Assembly: GCF_002865605.1 (NCBI RefSeq)
Contig: NZ_CP025583.1
Coordinates: forward strand, 972,501-1,036,500
Direction: 5' to 3'
Origin: Paracoccus jeotgali
GTDB taxonomy: Bacteria > Pseudomonadota > Alphaproteobacteria > Rhodobacterales > Rhodobacteraceae
DNA length: 64,000 nucleotides
The position numbers and the translations under genes were made by a program. The notes under the pieces were generated by a model. It made no database searches, was not told where the DNA came from, and saw only the letters and a program-made list of their open reading frames with translations. Positions 1 through 8,645 of the stretch are shown here, one piece after another (the stretch's first letter is position 1; the number at the start of each line of letters is the position of its first letter).

Positions 1-984
1 CGCGCCCGATGGGAGGCCGAACAGGCCGCCCGCAAACAGGCCGCGGCAGAGGCGGAAGCGAAATCCGCTGAAGGGGCGGATCAGGCGCAGGGGCGCGAGG
101 CAGGCGATTCGCAGGCGGTGGCGCCCGAGGGTGGGCAGGCTGGCGCGGCGGGTGAAGCGGCTTCCAGCAACGCGGCTGCGGGCAAGGCCGACGAGGGCGA
201 TACTGTCGAGGGCGATCCTGCCACGGGCGGGACTGTTGAAGCTGCTGCTCCGCGAGAGGCGGTTAAGCCTGACGCTGCTGTGAGCCAGGCACTTAGCGAT
301 GACGCTGCGCCCGCCGAGGCGCCCGCTGGCGATGCTGCCGGCGCGGCCTCGGGCGAAGCTGCACCGGCCGAGCGGGTCGCGGCAGATACGCCGACCTCTG
401 ACGCCGCTTCGGCTGACAAGGGTAAGGCTGAAACGGCGGAGCCTGCTGACGCTGCCCGAGCGGAAGGCGAAGCCGACGAAGGTCGCAATGCGGGCGCTGC
501 CGAAGGTGGTGAACCCAAAACCGACGCCGCAGACGCTGGCAAATCCGCCGACGACACGGCCGAGGCTGGCCGATCTTCTGCCGACACTCCCGACGCTGAC
601 GCCGCGCAAGCGGCAGAGACCGAGACCTTCTATACCTTCCGCTGGCAACCCCGTCCGCGGGGGCAGCGGCCGGCGCAGAACGCTCGGCGGCAGGGGCGGC
701 GGGACGATGCGCCTGCGGCCACAGCCCCGCGCGGGCGCGGACCGAAGCCCGAGGGCGCGCGGGCAGAGGGCAAGCCGGGCGGCAAACCCGGTGGCAAGCC
801 GCAGCGTAGCGAGCGCGGCGACAAGGGCGACGCGCGTGGCGGCAAGCCCGGCCGGGGCAAGTTCGACCGCAACGAGCGCGACCAGAAGCCGAAAAGCTTC
901 ACCGCCCGCCCCCCGCGCAGCGAAAAACCGATCGACCCCGACAACCCCTTTGCCGTCCTCGCGGCGCTGAAGGACAAGAAATAG
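1..984 (+). CDS. C-terminal part of an Ala/Glu-rich, RG-rich basic-tailed protein (possibly helicase-related)
   Basis: The frame is open from base 1, so the 5' end lies outside the window; 327 codons are visible before the TAG. The start of the visible part is charged and probably helical (RWEAEQAARKQ). About 170 residues of Ala/Glu/Asp/Gly low complexity follow, then FYTFRWQPRPRG, then a basic Arg/Gly/Lys tail ending PFAVLAALKDKK. Rhodobacterial helicase-related (SUV3-like) proteins, as I remember them, end in a similar acidic-then-RG tail with an FYTF block. That match is from memory, and the helicase core is not in the window. The basic tail would suit RNA binding. Function is unproven; the coding frame itself is fairly certain. 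Confidence 0.55.
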   Translation, partial: RARWEAEQAARKQAAAEAEAKSAEGADQAQGREAGDSQAVAPEGGQAGAAGEAASSNAAAGKADEGDTVEGDPATGGTVEAAAPREAVKPDAAVSQALSDDAAPAEAPAGDAAGAASGEAAPAERVAADTPTSDAASADKGKAETAEPADAARAEGEADEGRNAGAAEGGEPKTDAADAGKSADDTAEAGRSSADTPDADAAQAAETETFYTFRWQPRPRGQRPAQNARRQGRRDDAPAATAPRGRGPKPEGARAEGKPGGKPGGKPQRSERGDKGDARGGKPGRGKFDRNERDQKPKSFTARPPRSEKPIDPDNPFAVLAALKDKK

Positions 985-1030
985 GGTCTCGGGCTAAGCC
1001 TCTGGCCAACGCCGAATGAAAACGACCCTC

Positions 1031-1059
1031 TGCCCGCCGCGTCCCTGACGCTGCGGGCA
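1031..1059 (+). terminator. Possible hairpin terminator after the first gene
   Basis: A 7-bp inverted repeat TGCCCGC/GCGGGCA (1031-1037 and 1053-1059) with a 15-base loop lies 46 bases after the stop at 984. It is followed by only a short T-rich stretch (TTTCC). The position fits a terminator, but the loop is long and there is no clear T-run. Confidence 0.3.
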
Positions 1060-1109
1060 TTTCCATTTGACGAGAGTCGGCTTGCCGTGCCGCGCGTCGC
1101 ATCAATCCG

Positions 1110-1295
1110 TCAGCCGAGGATGAGGTACCCGATCAGCAGAAAAAGGGCTGCCATCCCAATGGACTGTAGCCAAGTGCTGACCCGCCCGAGTTCAGCCGGC
1201 GCCTGCCAATGCCGTCGCAGAAGCCGCCGATATGCCCGCAGCACCCGCGCGACGGCTGCATGAAGAGAGGTCGGGGTTTCGTTGGGGTCGAGCAT
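1110..1295 (-). CDS. Small hypothetical protein with one C-terminal membrane segment
   Basis: A 61-residue frame. The N-terminal half is basic and helical (RVLRAYRRLLRRHW). The last 20 residues are hydrophobic (MAALFLLIGYLILG) and would make one membrane anchor. A weak purine stretch (AGGG) lies about 11 bases before the ATG. No family is recognised. It stands alone between the convergent end of the first gene and rpsD, which reads in the same direction. The tail-anchored pattern favours a real gene, but at this length in GC-rich DNA it could be chance. Confidence 0.35.
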   Translation of the reverse strand: MLDPNETPTSLHAAVARVLRAYRRLLRRHWQAPAELGRVSTWLQSIGMAALFLLIGYLILG

Positions 1296-1550
1296 GGGCG
1301 AACCCTATCACCGTCAGCGCCGAGGAAAACGAGATATTGAGGGTTCGGTGGTGTCAGTCGCGCCCAAATTCCAAGCGAGTCGCAACTCGGCGGGTGCCCG
1401 TGTAAGCACTTGACCGCAGCACCGCCAGACCCGCCACCAGTGCCACCTCCGACACAACGTCCCGCCGCAAGTTATCACTGCCCGGACCTGCCGAAGGCTC
1501 CGACGCAGCCGCCCCCGGACCAGCTAACGCGGCATACCCGCGCCCCCAAA
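1296..1550. other. Intergenic, nothing recognised
   Basis: About 250 bases between the small ORF and the rpsD terminator. Frames crossing it on the plus strand lack a ribosome binding site and run antisense into rpsD. I see no RNA gene, repeat or convincing promoter here. Confidence 0.5.
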
Positions 1551-1578
1551 GAAAAAGGGCCGCCCCGAAGGACGGCCC
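1551..1578 (-). terminator. Rho-independent terminator of rpsD
   Basis: An inverted repeat GGGCCG-x-CC / GG-x-CGGCCC (1557-1565 and 1570-1578) has a 4-base loop and one internal mismatch. Read on the minus strand, it is followed at once by TTTTTC. It lies 35 bases past the rpsD stop, as expected for an intrinsic terminator. Confidence 0.8.
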
Positions 1579-1613
1579 ATCTTCCCGAGCGCACAGAACC
1601 TCCGCGAAGCGGA

Positions 1614-2234
1614 TCAGTTCTTGGCGTAGTATTCGACGACCAGGTTCGGCTCCATCACGACGGCATAGGGCACGTCGCCCAGCATCGGGGTGCGCACGAA
1701 GGTCGCGGTCATCTTGTTGTGGTCGACTTCGAGATAGTCCGGCACGTCACGCTCGGCCAGCGCCACGGCTTCCATCACGATGGCCAGCTGACGCGAACGC
1801 TCGCGGATCGAGACGACGTCGCCTTCCTTGACGCGATAGGACGCGATGTTGACGCGCTTGCCGTTCACCTCGATATGGCCGTGGTTCACGAATTGACGGG
1901 CGGCAAAGATCGTGGGCACGAATTTCGCGCGATAGACGACGGCGTCCAGACGACGCTCGAGCAGGCCGATCAGGTTCTCGCCGGTATCGCCGCGCACACG
2001 CTCGGCCTCGCCATAGATGCGGCGGAACTGCTTTTCGGTCAGGTCACCGTAATAGCCCTTGAGCTTCTGCTTGGCGCGCAGCTGGGTGCCGAAGTCCGAC
2101 AGCTTCTGCTTGCGGCGCTGACCGTGCTGGCCGGGGCCATATTCGCGACGGTTGACCGGCGATTTCGCGCGGCCCCAGATGTTTTCGCCCATGCGGCGGT
2201 CGATCTTGTACTTGGCAGACGTGCGTTTGGTCAC
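1614..2234 (-). CDS. rpsD: 30S ribosomal protein S4
   Basis: Binds 16S rRNA early in 30S assembly. 206 residues, the usual length for alphaproteobacteria. The N-terminal S4 region ([22 protein letters not shown]) is followed by the S4 RNA-binding fold from about residue 95 ([30 protein letters not shown]). The start codon is GTG, seven bases after an AGGAG. The gene is alone, with its own near-consensus promoter, a leader of about 90 bases and a terminator. In many bacteria S4 represses its own synthesis; the leader here is structured enough to allow this, but that is inference. Confidence 0.97.
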   Translation of the reverse strand: MTKRTSAKYKIDRRMGENIWGRAKSPVNRREYGPGQHGQRRKQKLSDFGTQLRAKQKLKGYYGDLTEKQFRRIYGEAERVRGDTGENLIGLLERRLDAVVYRAKFVPTIFAARQFVNHGHIEVNGKRVNIASYRVKEGDVVSIRERSRQLAIVMEAVALAERDVPDYLEVDHNKMTATFVRTPMLGDVPYAVVMEPNLVVEYYAKN

Positions 2235-2320
2235 GGCTGATCTCCTTTTGTGTGTTTCAAAAGGGCGTTGTCCTCTGGCATACGCCTGACAGGGTTCCCC
2301 TTGCGGGGTCCACCAACACC
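2235..2320 (-). promoter_or_regulatory. Structured 5' leader of rpsD with SD-sequestering hairpin
   Basis: Read on the minus strand, the leader can form: a closing helix GGUGUUG/CAACGCC (2314-2320 with 2264-2270); inside it CCCC-GCAA-GGGG (2297-2308), a GNRA tetraloop hairpin; and GGC-GUAU-GCC (2277-2286). A separate 7-bp hairpin CCUUUUG/CAAAAGG (2258-2264 with 2244-2250) takes up the 5' part of the Shine-Dalgarno. The closing helix and the SD hairpin share base 2264, so they could compete. This was judged by eye and not folded. It could be an r-protein autoregulatory leader. Confidence 0.5.
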
Positions 2321-2332
2321 AATGAAGCGGCG

Positions 2333-2360
2333 CTTATAGACCGCGCAGGGCTGGTGTCAA
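2333..2360 (-). promoter_or_regulatory. Sigma-70 promoter of rpsD
   Basis: On the minus strand, TTGACA (2355-2360) and TATAAG (2333-2338) are separated by 16 bases, close to consensus. Transcription would begin near 2326, giving a leader of about 90 bases. Confidence 0.75.
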
Positions 2361-2444
2361 CCGCCAATCCCGCCGCCAAGCGCGGCCTTGCCGACAGCCG
2401 GGGCTTGCGCTAACCGGGGCAGGCTGTTTCAACAAAGGCCCACC

Positions 2445-3797
2445 ATGCGTCTGACCCGATATTTCCTGCCCGTTCTCAAGGAAGACCCGAAAGAGGCGCA
2501 GATCGTCAGTCACCGGCTGATGCTGCGTGCGGGGATGATCAAGCAGCAGGCGGCGGGGATCTATTCCTGGCTGCCGCTTGGCTACAAGGTGCTGCGCCAG
2601 GTCGAGCAGATCGTGCACGAGGAACAGCAGCGCGCGGGCCATATTCCGCTGCTGATGCCGACGCTGCAATCGGCCGATCTGTGGCGCGAAAGCGGGCGTT
2701 ACGACGATTACGGCGAAGAGATGCTGCGCGTCACCGACCGCCACAAGCGCGACCTGCTATACGGTCCCACCAACGAGGAGATGATCACCGACATCTTCCG
2801 CAGCCATATCAACAGCTACAAGGATCTGCCGCTGACGCTCTACCACATCCAGTGGAAGTTCCGCGACGAGATCCGGCCGCGCTTCGGCGTCATGCGCGGG
2901 CGCGAGTTCCTGATGAAGGACGGCTATAACTTCGACCTGACCAAGGAAGCCGCGCTGCACGCCTATAACCGGCATCTGGTCAGCTATCTGCGCACCTATG
3001 AACGCATGGGCCTGCAGGCGATCCCGATGCGCGCCGATAGCGGTCCCATCGGCGGCGACGACACGCACGAGTTTCTGGTGCTGGCCGAGACCGGCGAATC
3101 CGAGGTCTTCTATGACAGCCAGATCGCCGATCTGCGCTTTGGCGACCGGCAGATCGACTATGACAGCGTCGAGGAATGTCAGGCGGTGCTGGACGAATTC
3201 ACCAGCCGCTATGCCCGCACCGACGAGACCCATGACGAATCCGTCTTCAACCAGATCCCCGAAGAGCGCCGCCGCAGCGCCCGCGGGATCGAGGTCGGGC
3301 AGATCTTCTATTTCGGCACCAAATATTCCGAACCGATGGGCGCCACGGTCGTCGGCCCCGACGGCGCGCGGGTGCCGGTGCACATGGGCAGCCACGGCAT
3401 CGGCGTCAGCCGCCTGCTGGGCGCCATCATCGAGGCCAGCCATGACGAGCGCGGCATCATCTGGCCCGAGGGCGTGACCCCCTTCCACGCCGGGATCGTG
3501 AACCTGAAACAGGGCGATCCGTCGGTCGACTCGGCGTGCGAGGCGCTGTATCGCGACCTGACGGCGAATGGGCTGGATGTGCTGTATGACGACCGCGACG
3601 AACGGGCGGGGGCGAAATTCGCCACCATGGACCTGATCGGGCTGCCCTGGCGCATCACGGTCGGCCCGCGCGGGCTGAAGACCAACACGGTGGAACTGAC
3701 CTGCCGCCGCACGGGTGAATCTCAAGAGATGTCGCCCTCCGAAGCGGTGGCGCGTTTGCAGGCGATCTATCAGCCGGTGTTCGACGCGGCGTTCTGA
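2445..3797 (+). CDS. proS: Prolyl-tRNA synthetase
   Basis: Charges tRNA-Pro with proline in the cytoplasm. 450 residues, the short alphaproteobacterial form without the large editing insertion between motifs 2 and 3. Class II motifs are visible: a motif 1 region ([13 protein letters not shown]), motif 2 ([21 protein letters not shown]) and motif 3 ([14 protein letters not shown]), then the anticodon-binding domain from about residue 350 ([17 protein letters not shown]). The start is the ATG beginning MRLTRYF, which matches the family; an in-frame start 19 codons earlier adds unrelated residues. Monocistronic, convergent with hisG. Confidence 0.96.
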   Translation: MRLTRYFLPVLKEDPKEAQIVSHRLMLRAGMIKQQAAGIYSWLPLGYKVLRQVEQIVHEEQQRAGHIPLLMPTLQSADLWRESGRYDDYGEEMLRVTDRHKRDLLYGPTNEEMITDIFRSHINSYKDLPLTLYHIQWKFRDEIRPRFGVMRGREFLMKDGYNFDLTKEAALHAYNRHLVSYLRTYERMGLQAIPMRADSGPIGGDDTHEFLVLAETGESEVFYDSQIADLRFGDRQIDYDSVEECQAVLDEFTSRYARTDETHDESVFNQIPEERRRSARGIEVGQIFYFGTKYSEPMGATVVGPDGARVPVHMGSHGIGVSRLLGAIIEASHDERGIIWPEGVTPFHAGIVNLKQGDPSVDSACEALYRDLTANGLDVLYDDRDERAGAKFATMDLIGLPWRITVGPRGLKTNTVELTCRRTGESQEMSPSEAVARLQAIYQPVFDAAF

Positions 3798-3806
3798 ATG
3801 CGCGGC

Positions 3807-3825
3807 GGCGGGGCTTGGCCCCGCC
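3807..3825. terminator. GC hairpin between convergent proS and hisG
   Basis: A perfect 8-bp stem GGCGGGGC/GCCCCGCC with a 3-base loop lies 9 bases after the proS stop and 9 bases before the hisG stop. There is no T-run on either side, so it would be a weak terminator at best. Confidence 0.35.
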
Positions 3826-3834
3826 TGCCGGGGG

Positions 3835-4512
3835 CTACCCCTCGGCTGCCAGCCGCGCCGACAGGGCCGCGACGGCGTCCTGATCCGCCTTGTTCGAGGC
3901 GAACAGCGTCGCTTGGCTGGCATGGATCAGCGCGTCGGGCAGGATCTTCAGGTGGTTGGCGCGCAGGGTTTCGCCGCTGCTGGTGATGTCGGCAATCGCC
4001 TCGGCGGTCAGGTTGGCGACGGTGCCCTCGGTCGCGCCCTGGCTGTCGACAAGCTGATAGTCCGCGATTTCCTGTTCCGACAGGAAGGCCCGCACCAGCC
4101 GGTGATATTTCGTCGCGATCCGCAGCCGAAAGCCGTGATCGGCACGGAATTGCCGGGTGATCGCCGCCAGATCGTCCAGCGTCTCGCAGTCGCGCCAGCA
4201 GGCCGGCACCGCCAGCACCAGATCGGCATGGCCAAAGCCCATCGGCATCAGCGCCTGCACGTCCGACCGCCAGCCGGCCAGCTTTTCGCGCACCAGATCC
4301 GATCCGGTGACGCCCAGATCGATCCGGCCCGAGGCCAGTTCGCGCGGGATTTCGCCCGCCGACAGCAGCACCAGCGACAGATCCGCGCCCTCGACCCGGC
4401 CGGCATATTCGCGTTCGGACCCGCTGCGCGACAGGGTGATGCCGCGCTTGCCGAACCAGCGGAAGGTGTCGTCCATCAGCCGCCCCTTGGACGGCACGCC
4501 CAGTTTCAGCAC
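3835..4512 (-). CDS. hisG: ATP phosphoribosyltransferase, short-form catalytic subunit
   Basis: First step of histidine biosynthesis: ATP + PRPP to phosphoribosyl-ATP. 225 residues, the short HisG that lacks the C-terminal regulatory domain and depends on HisZ. Seen: N-terminal LGVPSKGRL, GVTGSDLV, and IATKYHRLVRAFL with GATEGTVANL in the PRPP-binding half. The start is GTG, four bases after GGAGG, and overlaps the hisZ stop by 7 bases. An ATG one base away lies in the hisZ frame. Third gene of hisS-hisZ-hisG. Because hisZ is frameshifted in this sequence, enzyme function depends on whether that lesion is real. Confidence 0.95.
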   Translation of the reverse strand: MLKLGVPSKGRLMDDTFRWFGKRGITLSRSGSEREYAGRVEGADLSLVLLSAGEIPRELASGRIDLGVTGSDLVREKLAGWRSDVQALMPMGFGHADLVLAVPACWRDCETLDDLAAITRQFRADHGFRLRIATKYHRLVRAFLSEQEIADYQLVDSQGATEGTVANLTAEAIADITSSGETLRANHLKILPDALIHASQATLFASNKADQDAVAALSARLAAEG

Positions 4513-5581
4513 ATTGCCTCCAGTTCCGCGATCAGGCCCGGGCGGATGATGCCGCCGACGGCGGGGATGGCGCGACCCGTGCCCAGGGACGCCCCCAGCT
4601 GCGCAGTCAGCGCGTCATAGCGCCCGCCCGAGGCGATGGGCGGCCAGTCAGGCTTTCCCGGCGCGGCAAAGCTGAAGGTCATGCCGTCGTAATATTCCAT
4701 CGTCGCGCGGCCGTGGCTGGCGTCAAAGCGGATCTGCGCCGGATCGATGCCGCGCGTCGCGATCCGGTCCAGCCGGTCGGCAAGCCGCGTCACCGCTGCA
4801 TCGATGGCGGGCATCTCGGCGGCGATGTCGCGTAGCTCGCGCAGCGCCTCGGGGGCGGGGCGGCGACGGCGAACAGGCGGTCGAGGCGCTTGGTCCACTC
4901 GGCGGGCAGGGGCGTTTCCTGCGCCTCGGCGTTCAGCAGCGCGATCCGCGCCTCCATCTGCGGGCCGGTGCGCAGGCCGGTCCAGGGCGCGTCGCTGGCG
5001 GGAAAGTCGCGCGGCGTCACCTGCGTCGAGAAGCGCTGCAGCAGCCGCGAAAACCGCCGCGGCCGCCAGACGTGATGCAGCAACGCGGCGCGGCGGGCAT
5101 CGGACAGGGGCAGGGCGCCCACGGCGTCCAGCAGGATGTCCATGTCGCCCATCACCGCGACCGGACTGTGCGGGGCCAGCAGGCGGTGGAACAGCGCAAA
5201 CAGCGCCGCGTCGGCGTCGGGATCGTCGGCAAAGACCTCGAAACCCGCCTGCAGATACTCGTTTTCGCGCGGGTGCGCGGGGCGAGTGTCGCCCTGATCC
5301 TGCTTTCGGAAGATCTCGCCCAGATAGCAGTAACGCGCGGGTTCCGCCCCGCCGGCCATGTGCATCCGCACCACGGGCACGGTGAAGTCGGGCCGCAGCA
5401 CCATCTCGCCCCGGACCGGGTCGGTTGTGACATAGGCGCGCGCGCGCATGTCCTCGCCATACAGATCCAGCAGCGTGCCCGCGTCGAGCAGGATGTCGGG
5501 CGCGACCTCGACCGCGCCTGCGGCACGGAACTCGGCCAGCAGGCGCTGACCGACGGCCTGCCGGTCGGATTTGCTTACCAT
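4506..5581 (-). pseudogene. hisZ: ATP phosphoribosyltransferase regulatory subunit HisZ, frameshifted
   Basis: A HisRS-like protein that activates and regulates short HisG. The first part, from [12 protein letters not shown], shows PVRGEMVLRPDFTVPV and ARYCYLGEIFRKQ and is intact to about residue 240. The reading frame then breaks in the G/C run at 4851-4860. The rest continues in another frame (EALRELRDIAAEMP, ASGGRYDALTAQLG, AIPAVGGIIRP) to the TGA at 4506. Adding one base restores exactly 358 codons plus stop, the expected length. The cause is either a one-base deletion or a homopolymer sequencing error. The ATG overlaps the hisS stop by 7 bases (ATGGTAA), and the stop overlaps hisG. Confidence 0.9.
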
Positions 5582-7062
5582 CGCGCCAGCATCTCGCGGA
5601 CGGCGGCGACCAGATCCTCGCGCGGGGCCTCGGTCTGGGCGGGCTGGGATTTCCATTCCTCGTGGCTGACCTCGGCCGCGAGGCGTGCGCCGAGGATCAG
5701 GTCCTTGATCTGGACCACGCCGCGCGCGGCCTCGTCCCCGCCCTGGATGACCGCCACCGGGGCGTTGCGCTTGTCGGCGTATTTCAACTGGTTGCCGAAG
5801 TTCTTGGGGTTGCCCAGATAGACCTCGGCCCGGATGCCGGTGTCGCGCAGCTCGGCCGCCATGGCGTGATAATCGGCCATGCGCTCGCGATCCATGACCG
5901 TGACCACCACCGGCCCGCGCGTGTCGCTGCCGCTGAGCCCCTTGGCGCGCAGCGCGGCCAGCAGACGGTCGACGCCGATGCTGACGCCGGTTGCTGGCAC
6001 CTTCTGGCCGGTGAAACGCTCGACCAGACCGTCATAGCGCCCGCCCCCGGCGACGCTGCCGAACTGCCGCTTGCGGCCCTTGTCGTCGAGGATCTCGAAG
6101 GTCAGTTCGGCCTCGAACACCGGGCCGGTATAATAGCCAAGGCCGCGCACGACCGAAGGGTCGATCACCGCCCGATCCTCGCCCACGCCAAGCGCCGAGA
6201 GCATGTCCGCGATCTGCGCCAGCTCGTCCACGCCTTCCGCGCCGATCTTGGACGCGCCGACCGCCGCGCGCAGATTGGCCAGCGTTTCCGCGTTATCGGC
6301 GCCTTTCGAGGTCATGAACGCCAGCAGCGGCTGGGTCTGCGTGTCATCCAGACCGACGCCCTCGATCATCGCACCGCTGTCATCCTTGCGGCCCACGGTC
6401 AGCAATTGCCGCACGCCATCCGCGCCGACCTTGTCGAGCTTGTCGATCTGGCGCAGCACGTCGTCGGCCTGATCGGGCCGGATATTCGCGGCTTCGAGCA
6501 CGCCGTTCAGCACCTTGCGATTGTTGATCCGCACGATGTAGTCGCCGCGCGCGATCCCCACCGCCTCGAGCGCATCGGCCAGCATCGCGCAAAGCTCGGC
6601 ATCGGCGGCGACCGAGGCGCTGCCGACGGTATCGGCATCGCATTGATAGAACTGCCGGAAGCGGCCGGGGCCGGGCTTTTCGTTGCGCCAGACCGGCCCC
6701 ATCGCATAGCGGCGATAGGGGCTGGGCAGGTCGTTGCGGAACTGCGCTGCGACCCGCGCAAGCGGCGCGGTCAGGTCATAGCGCAGCGCCAGCCAGTCGC
6801 CGCGCCCGCCGCCGGGGACGTCTTCCTCTTGCCAGGCGAAGACGCCGGCATTGGGACGGTCCACATCGGGCAGGAACTTGCCAAGCGCCTCGACGGATTC
6901 GATGGCCGAGGTTTCCAGCGGCTCGAACCCGTGCAGGTGATAGATCGCCGCGATGCGGTCCAGCATCGCCTTGCGTTCGGTCACGTCGGCGCCAAAATAA
7001 TCGCGGAAGCCCTTGGGCGTCTCGGCCCGGGGGCGGGGCGTTTTCTTCTTGTCCTGCGGCAT
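5575..7062 (-). CDS. hisS: Histidyl-tRNA synthetase
   Basis: Charges tRNA-His. 495 residues from [23 protein letters not shown]; the frame stays open much further upstream, but that part shows no homology and would run antisense through slyX. Motif 1 region at [10 protein letters not shown]; motif 2 with [23 protein letters not shown]; histidine-binding loop [11 protein letters not shown]; motif 3 [12 protein letters not shown] then [14 protein letters not shown]; anticodon domain at the C-terminus. AGGGA precedes the ATG by about 8 bases. It heads the hisS-hisZ-hisG operon, pairing the tRNA synthetase with the first biosynthetic step, and is divergent from slyX. Confidence 0.96.
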   Translation of the reverse strand: MPQDKKKTPRPRAETPKGFRDYFGADVTERKAMLDRIAAIYHLHGFEPLETSAIESVEALGKFLPDVDRPNAGVFAWQEEDVPGGGRGDWLALRYDLTAPLARVAAQFRNDLPSPYRRYAMGPVWRNEKPGPGRFRQFYQCDADTVGSASVAADAELCAMLADALEAVGIARGDYIVRINNRKVLNGVLEAANIRPDQADDVLRQIDKLDKVGADGVRQLLTVGRKDDSGAMIEGVGLDDTQTQPLLAFMTSKGADNAETLANLRAAVGASKIGAEGVDELAQIADMLSALGVGEDRAVIDPSVVRGLGYYTGPVFEAELTFEILDDKGRKRQFGSVAGGGRYDGLVERFTGQKVPATGVSIGVDRLLAALRAKGLSGSDTRGPVVVTVMDRERMADYHAMAAELRDTGIRAEVYLGNPKNFGNQLKYADKRNAPVAVIQGGDEAARGVVQIKDLILGARLAAEVSHEEWKSQPAQTEAPREDLVAAVREMLARW

Positions 7063-7109
7063 GGAAGCTGTCCCTGATCGTTGCAGGCGACTTAGCGGAG
7101 ATGGATGGA

Positions 7110-7313
7110 ATGAACAAGTTGCAGCCTCTGGAAGAGGCGATCGCGCATCTGACGCGGGTGGTCGAGGATCTGTCCGACGTCGTGGCGCGGCAGGAATCGG
7201 AGCTTGCGCGGATGCGCGCGCGGGTCGGGATGCTGCTGGAACGCGAGGCCGAACGCGAGGTGGCCGAGGGCAGCACCATCCCGCTGGGCGACCAGAAACC
7301 GCCGCATTGGTGA
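7110..7313 (+). CDS. slyX: SlyX family protein
   Basis: A 67-residue protein that is almost all coiled coil ([37 protein letters not shown]) and ends in the typical SlyX tail [10 protein letters not shown]. The molecular role of SlyX is not known. The ATG at 7110 is preferred over the one at 7101, because GGAG at 7097-7100 has correct spacing only for 7110. The gene diverges from hisS with under 50 bases between them. Confidence 0.85.
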   Translation: MNKLQPLEEAIAHLTRVVEDLSDVVARQESELARMRARVGMLLEREAEREVAEGSTIPLGDQKPPHW

Positions 7314-7342
7314 TGGCGCGACAGGGCGCTTGCAGATTTTTC

Positions 7343-7386
7343 TTGCCCGGTGCGGCGAGTCGCGTATAAATAACCGAACGGTCGGT
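7343..7386 (+). promoter_or_regulatory. paa operon promoter with TetR-type operator
   Basis: TTGCCC (7343-7348), a 16-base spacer and TATAAA (7365-7370) form a good sigma-70 promoter. Immediately downstream lies a near-perfect palindrome ACCGA-ACGG-TCGGT (7373-7386), over the expected transcription start. The position and the ACCGA/TCGGT half-sites suit a TetR-family repressor such as PaaR, which releases DNA on binding phenylacetyl-CoA. The regulator gene is not in this window, so its identity is inference. Confidence 0.65.
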
Positions 7387-7427
7387 CAGTAATTCTGAAA
7401 CTGATCGGCGCCATGAAGGGAGAGAGC

Positions 7428-8633
7428 ATGGCCGAGGCATTCATCTGTGACGCAATCCGCACCCCCATCGGACGCTATGGCGGCGCGCTGTCGAGCGTTC
7501 GGGCCGACGATCTGGCCGCGGTGCCGCTGGCGGCGCTGATGGCGCGGAACCCGGATGTGGATTGGTCCAGTGTCGACGATCTGATCTATGGCTGCGCCAA
7601 CCAGGCGGGCGAGGATAACCGCAACGTGGCGCGCATGGCCGCCCTGCTGGCCGGGATGCCGGTCGATGTCCCGGGCACCACCGTCAACCGGCTTTGCGGC
7701 TCTGGCATGGATGCGGTCGGCATGGCCGCACGCGCGATCAGGTCCGGCGATTGCGACATGGTCATCGCCGGCGGGGTCGAGAGCATGTCGCGCGCCCCCT
7801 TCGTCATGCCCAAGGCCGACACCGCCTTCAGCCGCAGCAACGCGGTCTATGACACCACCATCGGCTGGCGCTTCGTCAATCCCCGGATGAAATCCGAATA
7901 CGGCGTCGATTCGATGCCCCAGACCGCCGACAACGTGGCCGAGGATTATGCCGTCAGCCGCGAGGATCAGGACGAATTCGCCGCCCGCAGCCAGGCGCGC
8001 TGGGCCGCCGCCGAACAGGCCGGACTGTTCCGCGACGAAATCACCCCCGTCACCATCCCGCAGCGCAAGAGCGATCCGATCGTCGTCGACACCGACGAAC
8101 ATCCGCGCCCCGGCACCACGGCTGAAAAGCTGTCAGGCCTGAAGGGCGTCAACGGGCCGGACAAGACCGTGACCGCCGGCAACGCCTCGGGCGTCAATGA
8201 CGGCGCCTGTGCACTGCTGATCGCCAGCCGCGAGGCGGCCGAGCGCAACGGGCTGACGCCCAAGGCTCGCATCGTGGCCATGGCGGCGGCTGGTGTGCAG
8301 CCGCGGATCATGGGCATCGGCCCGGCCCCGGCGGCCCGCAAAGTGCTGGAACGCGCCGGGCTGGAGCTGTCCCAGATGGACGTGATCGAGCTGAACGAGG
8401 CCTTCGCCAGCCAGTCGCTTGCGACACTTCGCGACCTCGGACTGCCCGACGATGCACCCCATGTTAACCCCAATGGCGGGGCCATCGCGTTGGGTCATCC
8501 GCTTGGCATGTCGGGCGCGCGGCTGGTCACCACGGCCATGTATCAGTTGCAGCGCAGCGGCGGGCGCTATGCCCTTTGCACCATGTGCATCGGCGTCGGC
8601 CAGGGCATCGCCATCATCATCGAACGCGTCTGA
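7428..8633 (+). CDS. paaJ: 3-oxoadipyl-CoA/3-oxo-5,6-dehydrosuberyl-CoA thiolase
   Basis: Removes acetyl-CoA units at the end of the phenylacetate pathway and also acts in beta-ketoadipate breakdown (the near-identical pcaF). 401 residues. The acyl-cysteine is C90 in [12 protein letters not shown]357 in [12 protein letters not shown] and C387 in [10 protein letters not shown] complete the active site. The start [15 protein letters not shown] follows AGGGAGAG; an ATG five codons earlier lacks such a site. First gene of the paa operon, 12 bases before paaA. The choice between PaaJ and PcaF rests on this location. Confidence 0.92.
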   Translation: MAEAFICDAIRTPIGRYGGALSSVRADDLAAVPLAALMARNPDVDWSSVDDLIYGCANQAGEDNRNVARMAALLAGMPVDVPGTTVNRLCGSGMDAVGMAARAIRSGDCDMVIAGGVESMSRAPFVMPKADTAFSRSNAVYDTTIGWRFVNPRMKSEYGVDSMPQTADNVAEDYAVSREDQDEFAARSQARWAAAEQAGLFRDEITPVTIPQRKSDPIVVDTDEHPRPGTTAEKLSGLKGVNGPDKTVTAGNASGVNDGACALLIASREAAERNGLTPKARIVAMAAAGVQPRIMGIGPAPAARKVLERAGLELSQMDVIELNEAFASQSLATLRDLGLPDDAPHVNPNGGAIALGHPLGMSGARLVTTAMYQLQRSGGRYALCTMCIGVGQGIAIIIERV

Positions 8634-8645
8634 GGAGGAACTGCC

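Noticed and set aside
1410..2240. Plus-strand frame of 276 codons across rpsD
   Set aside because: Fully antisense to rpsD and its terminator, with Pro-rich noise at the start.
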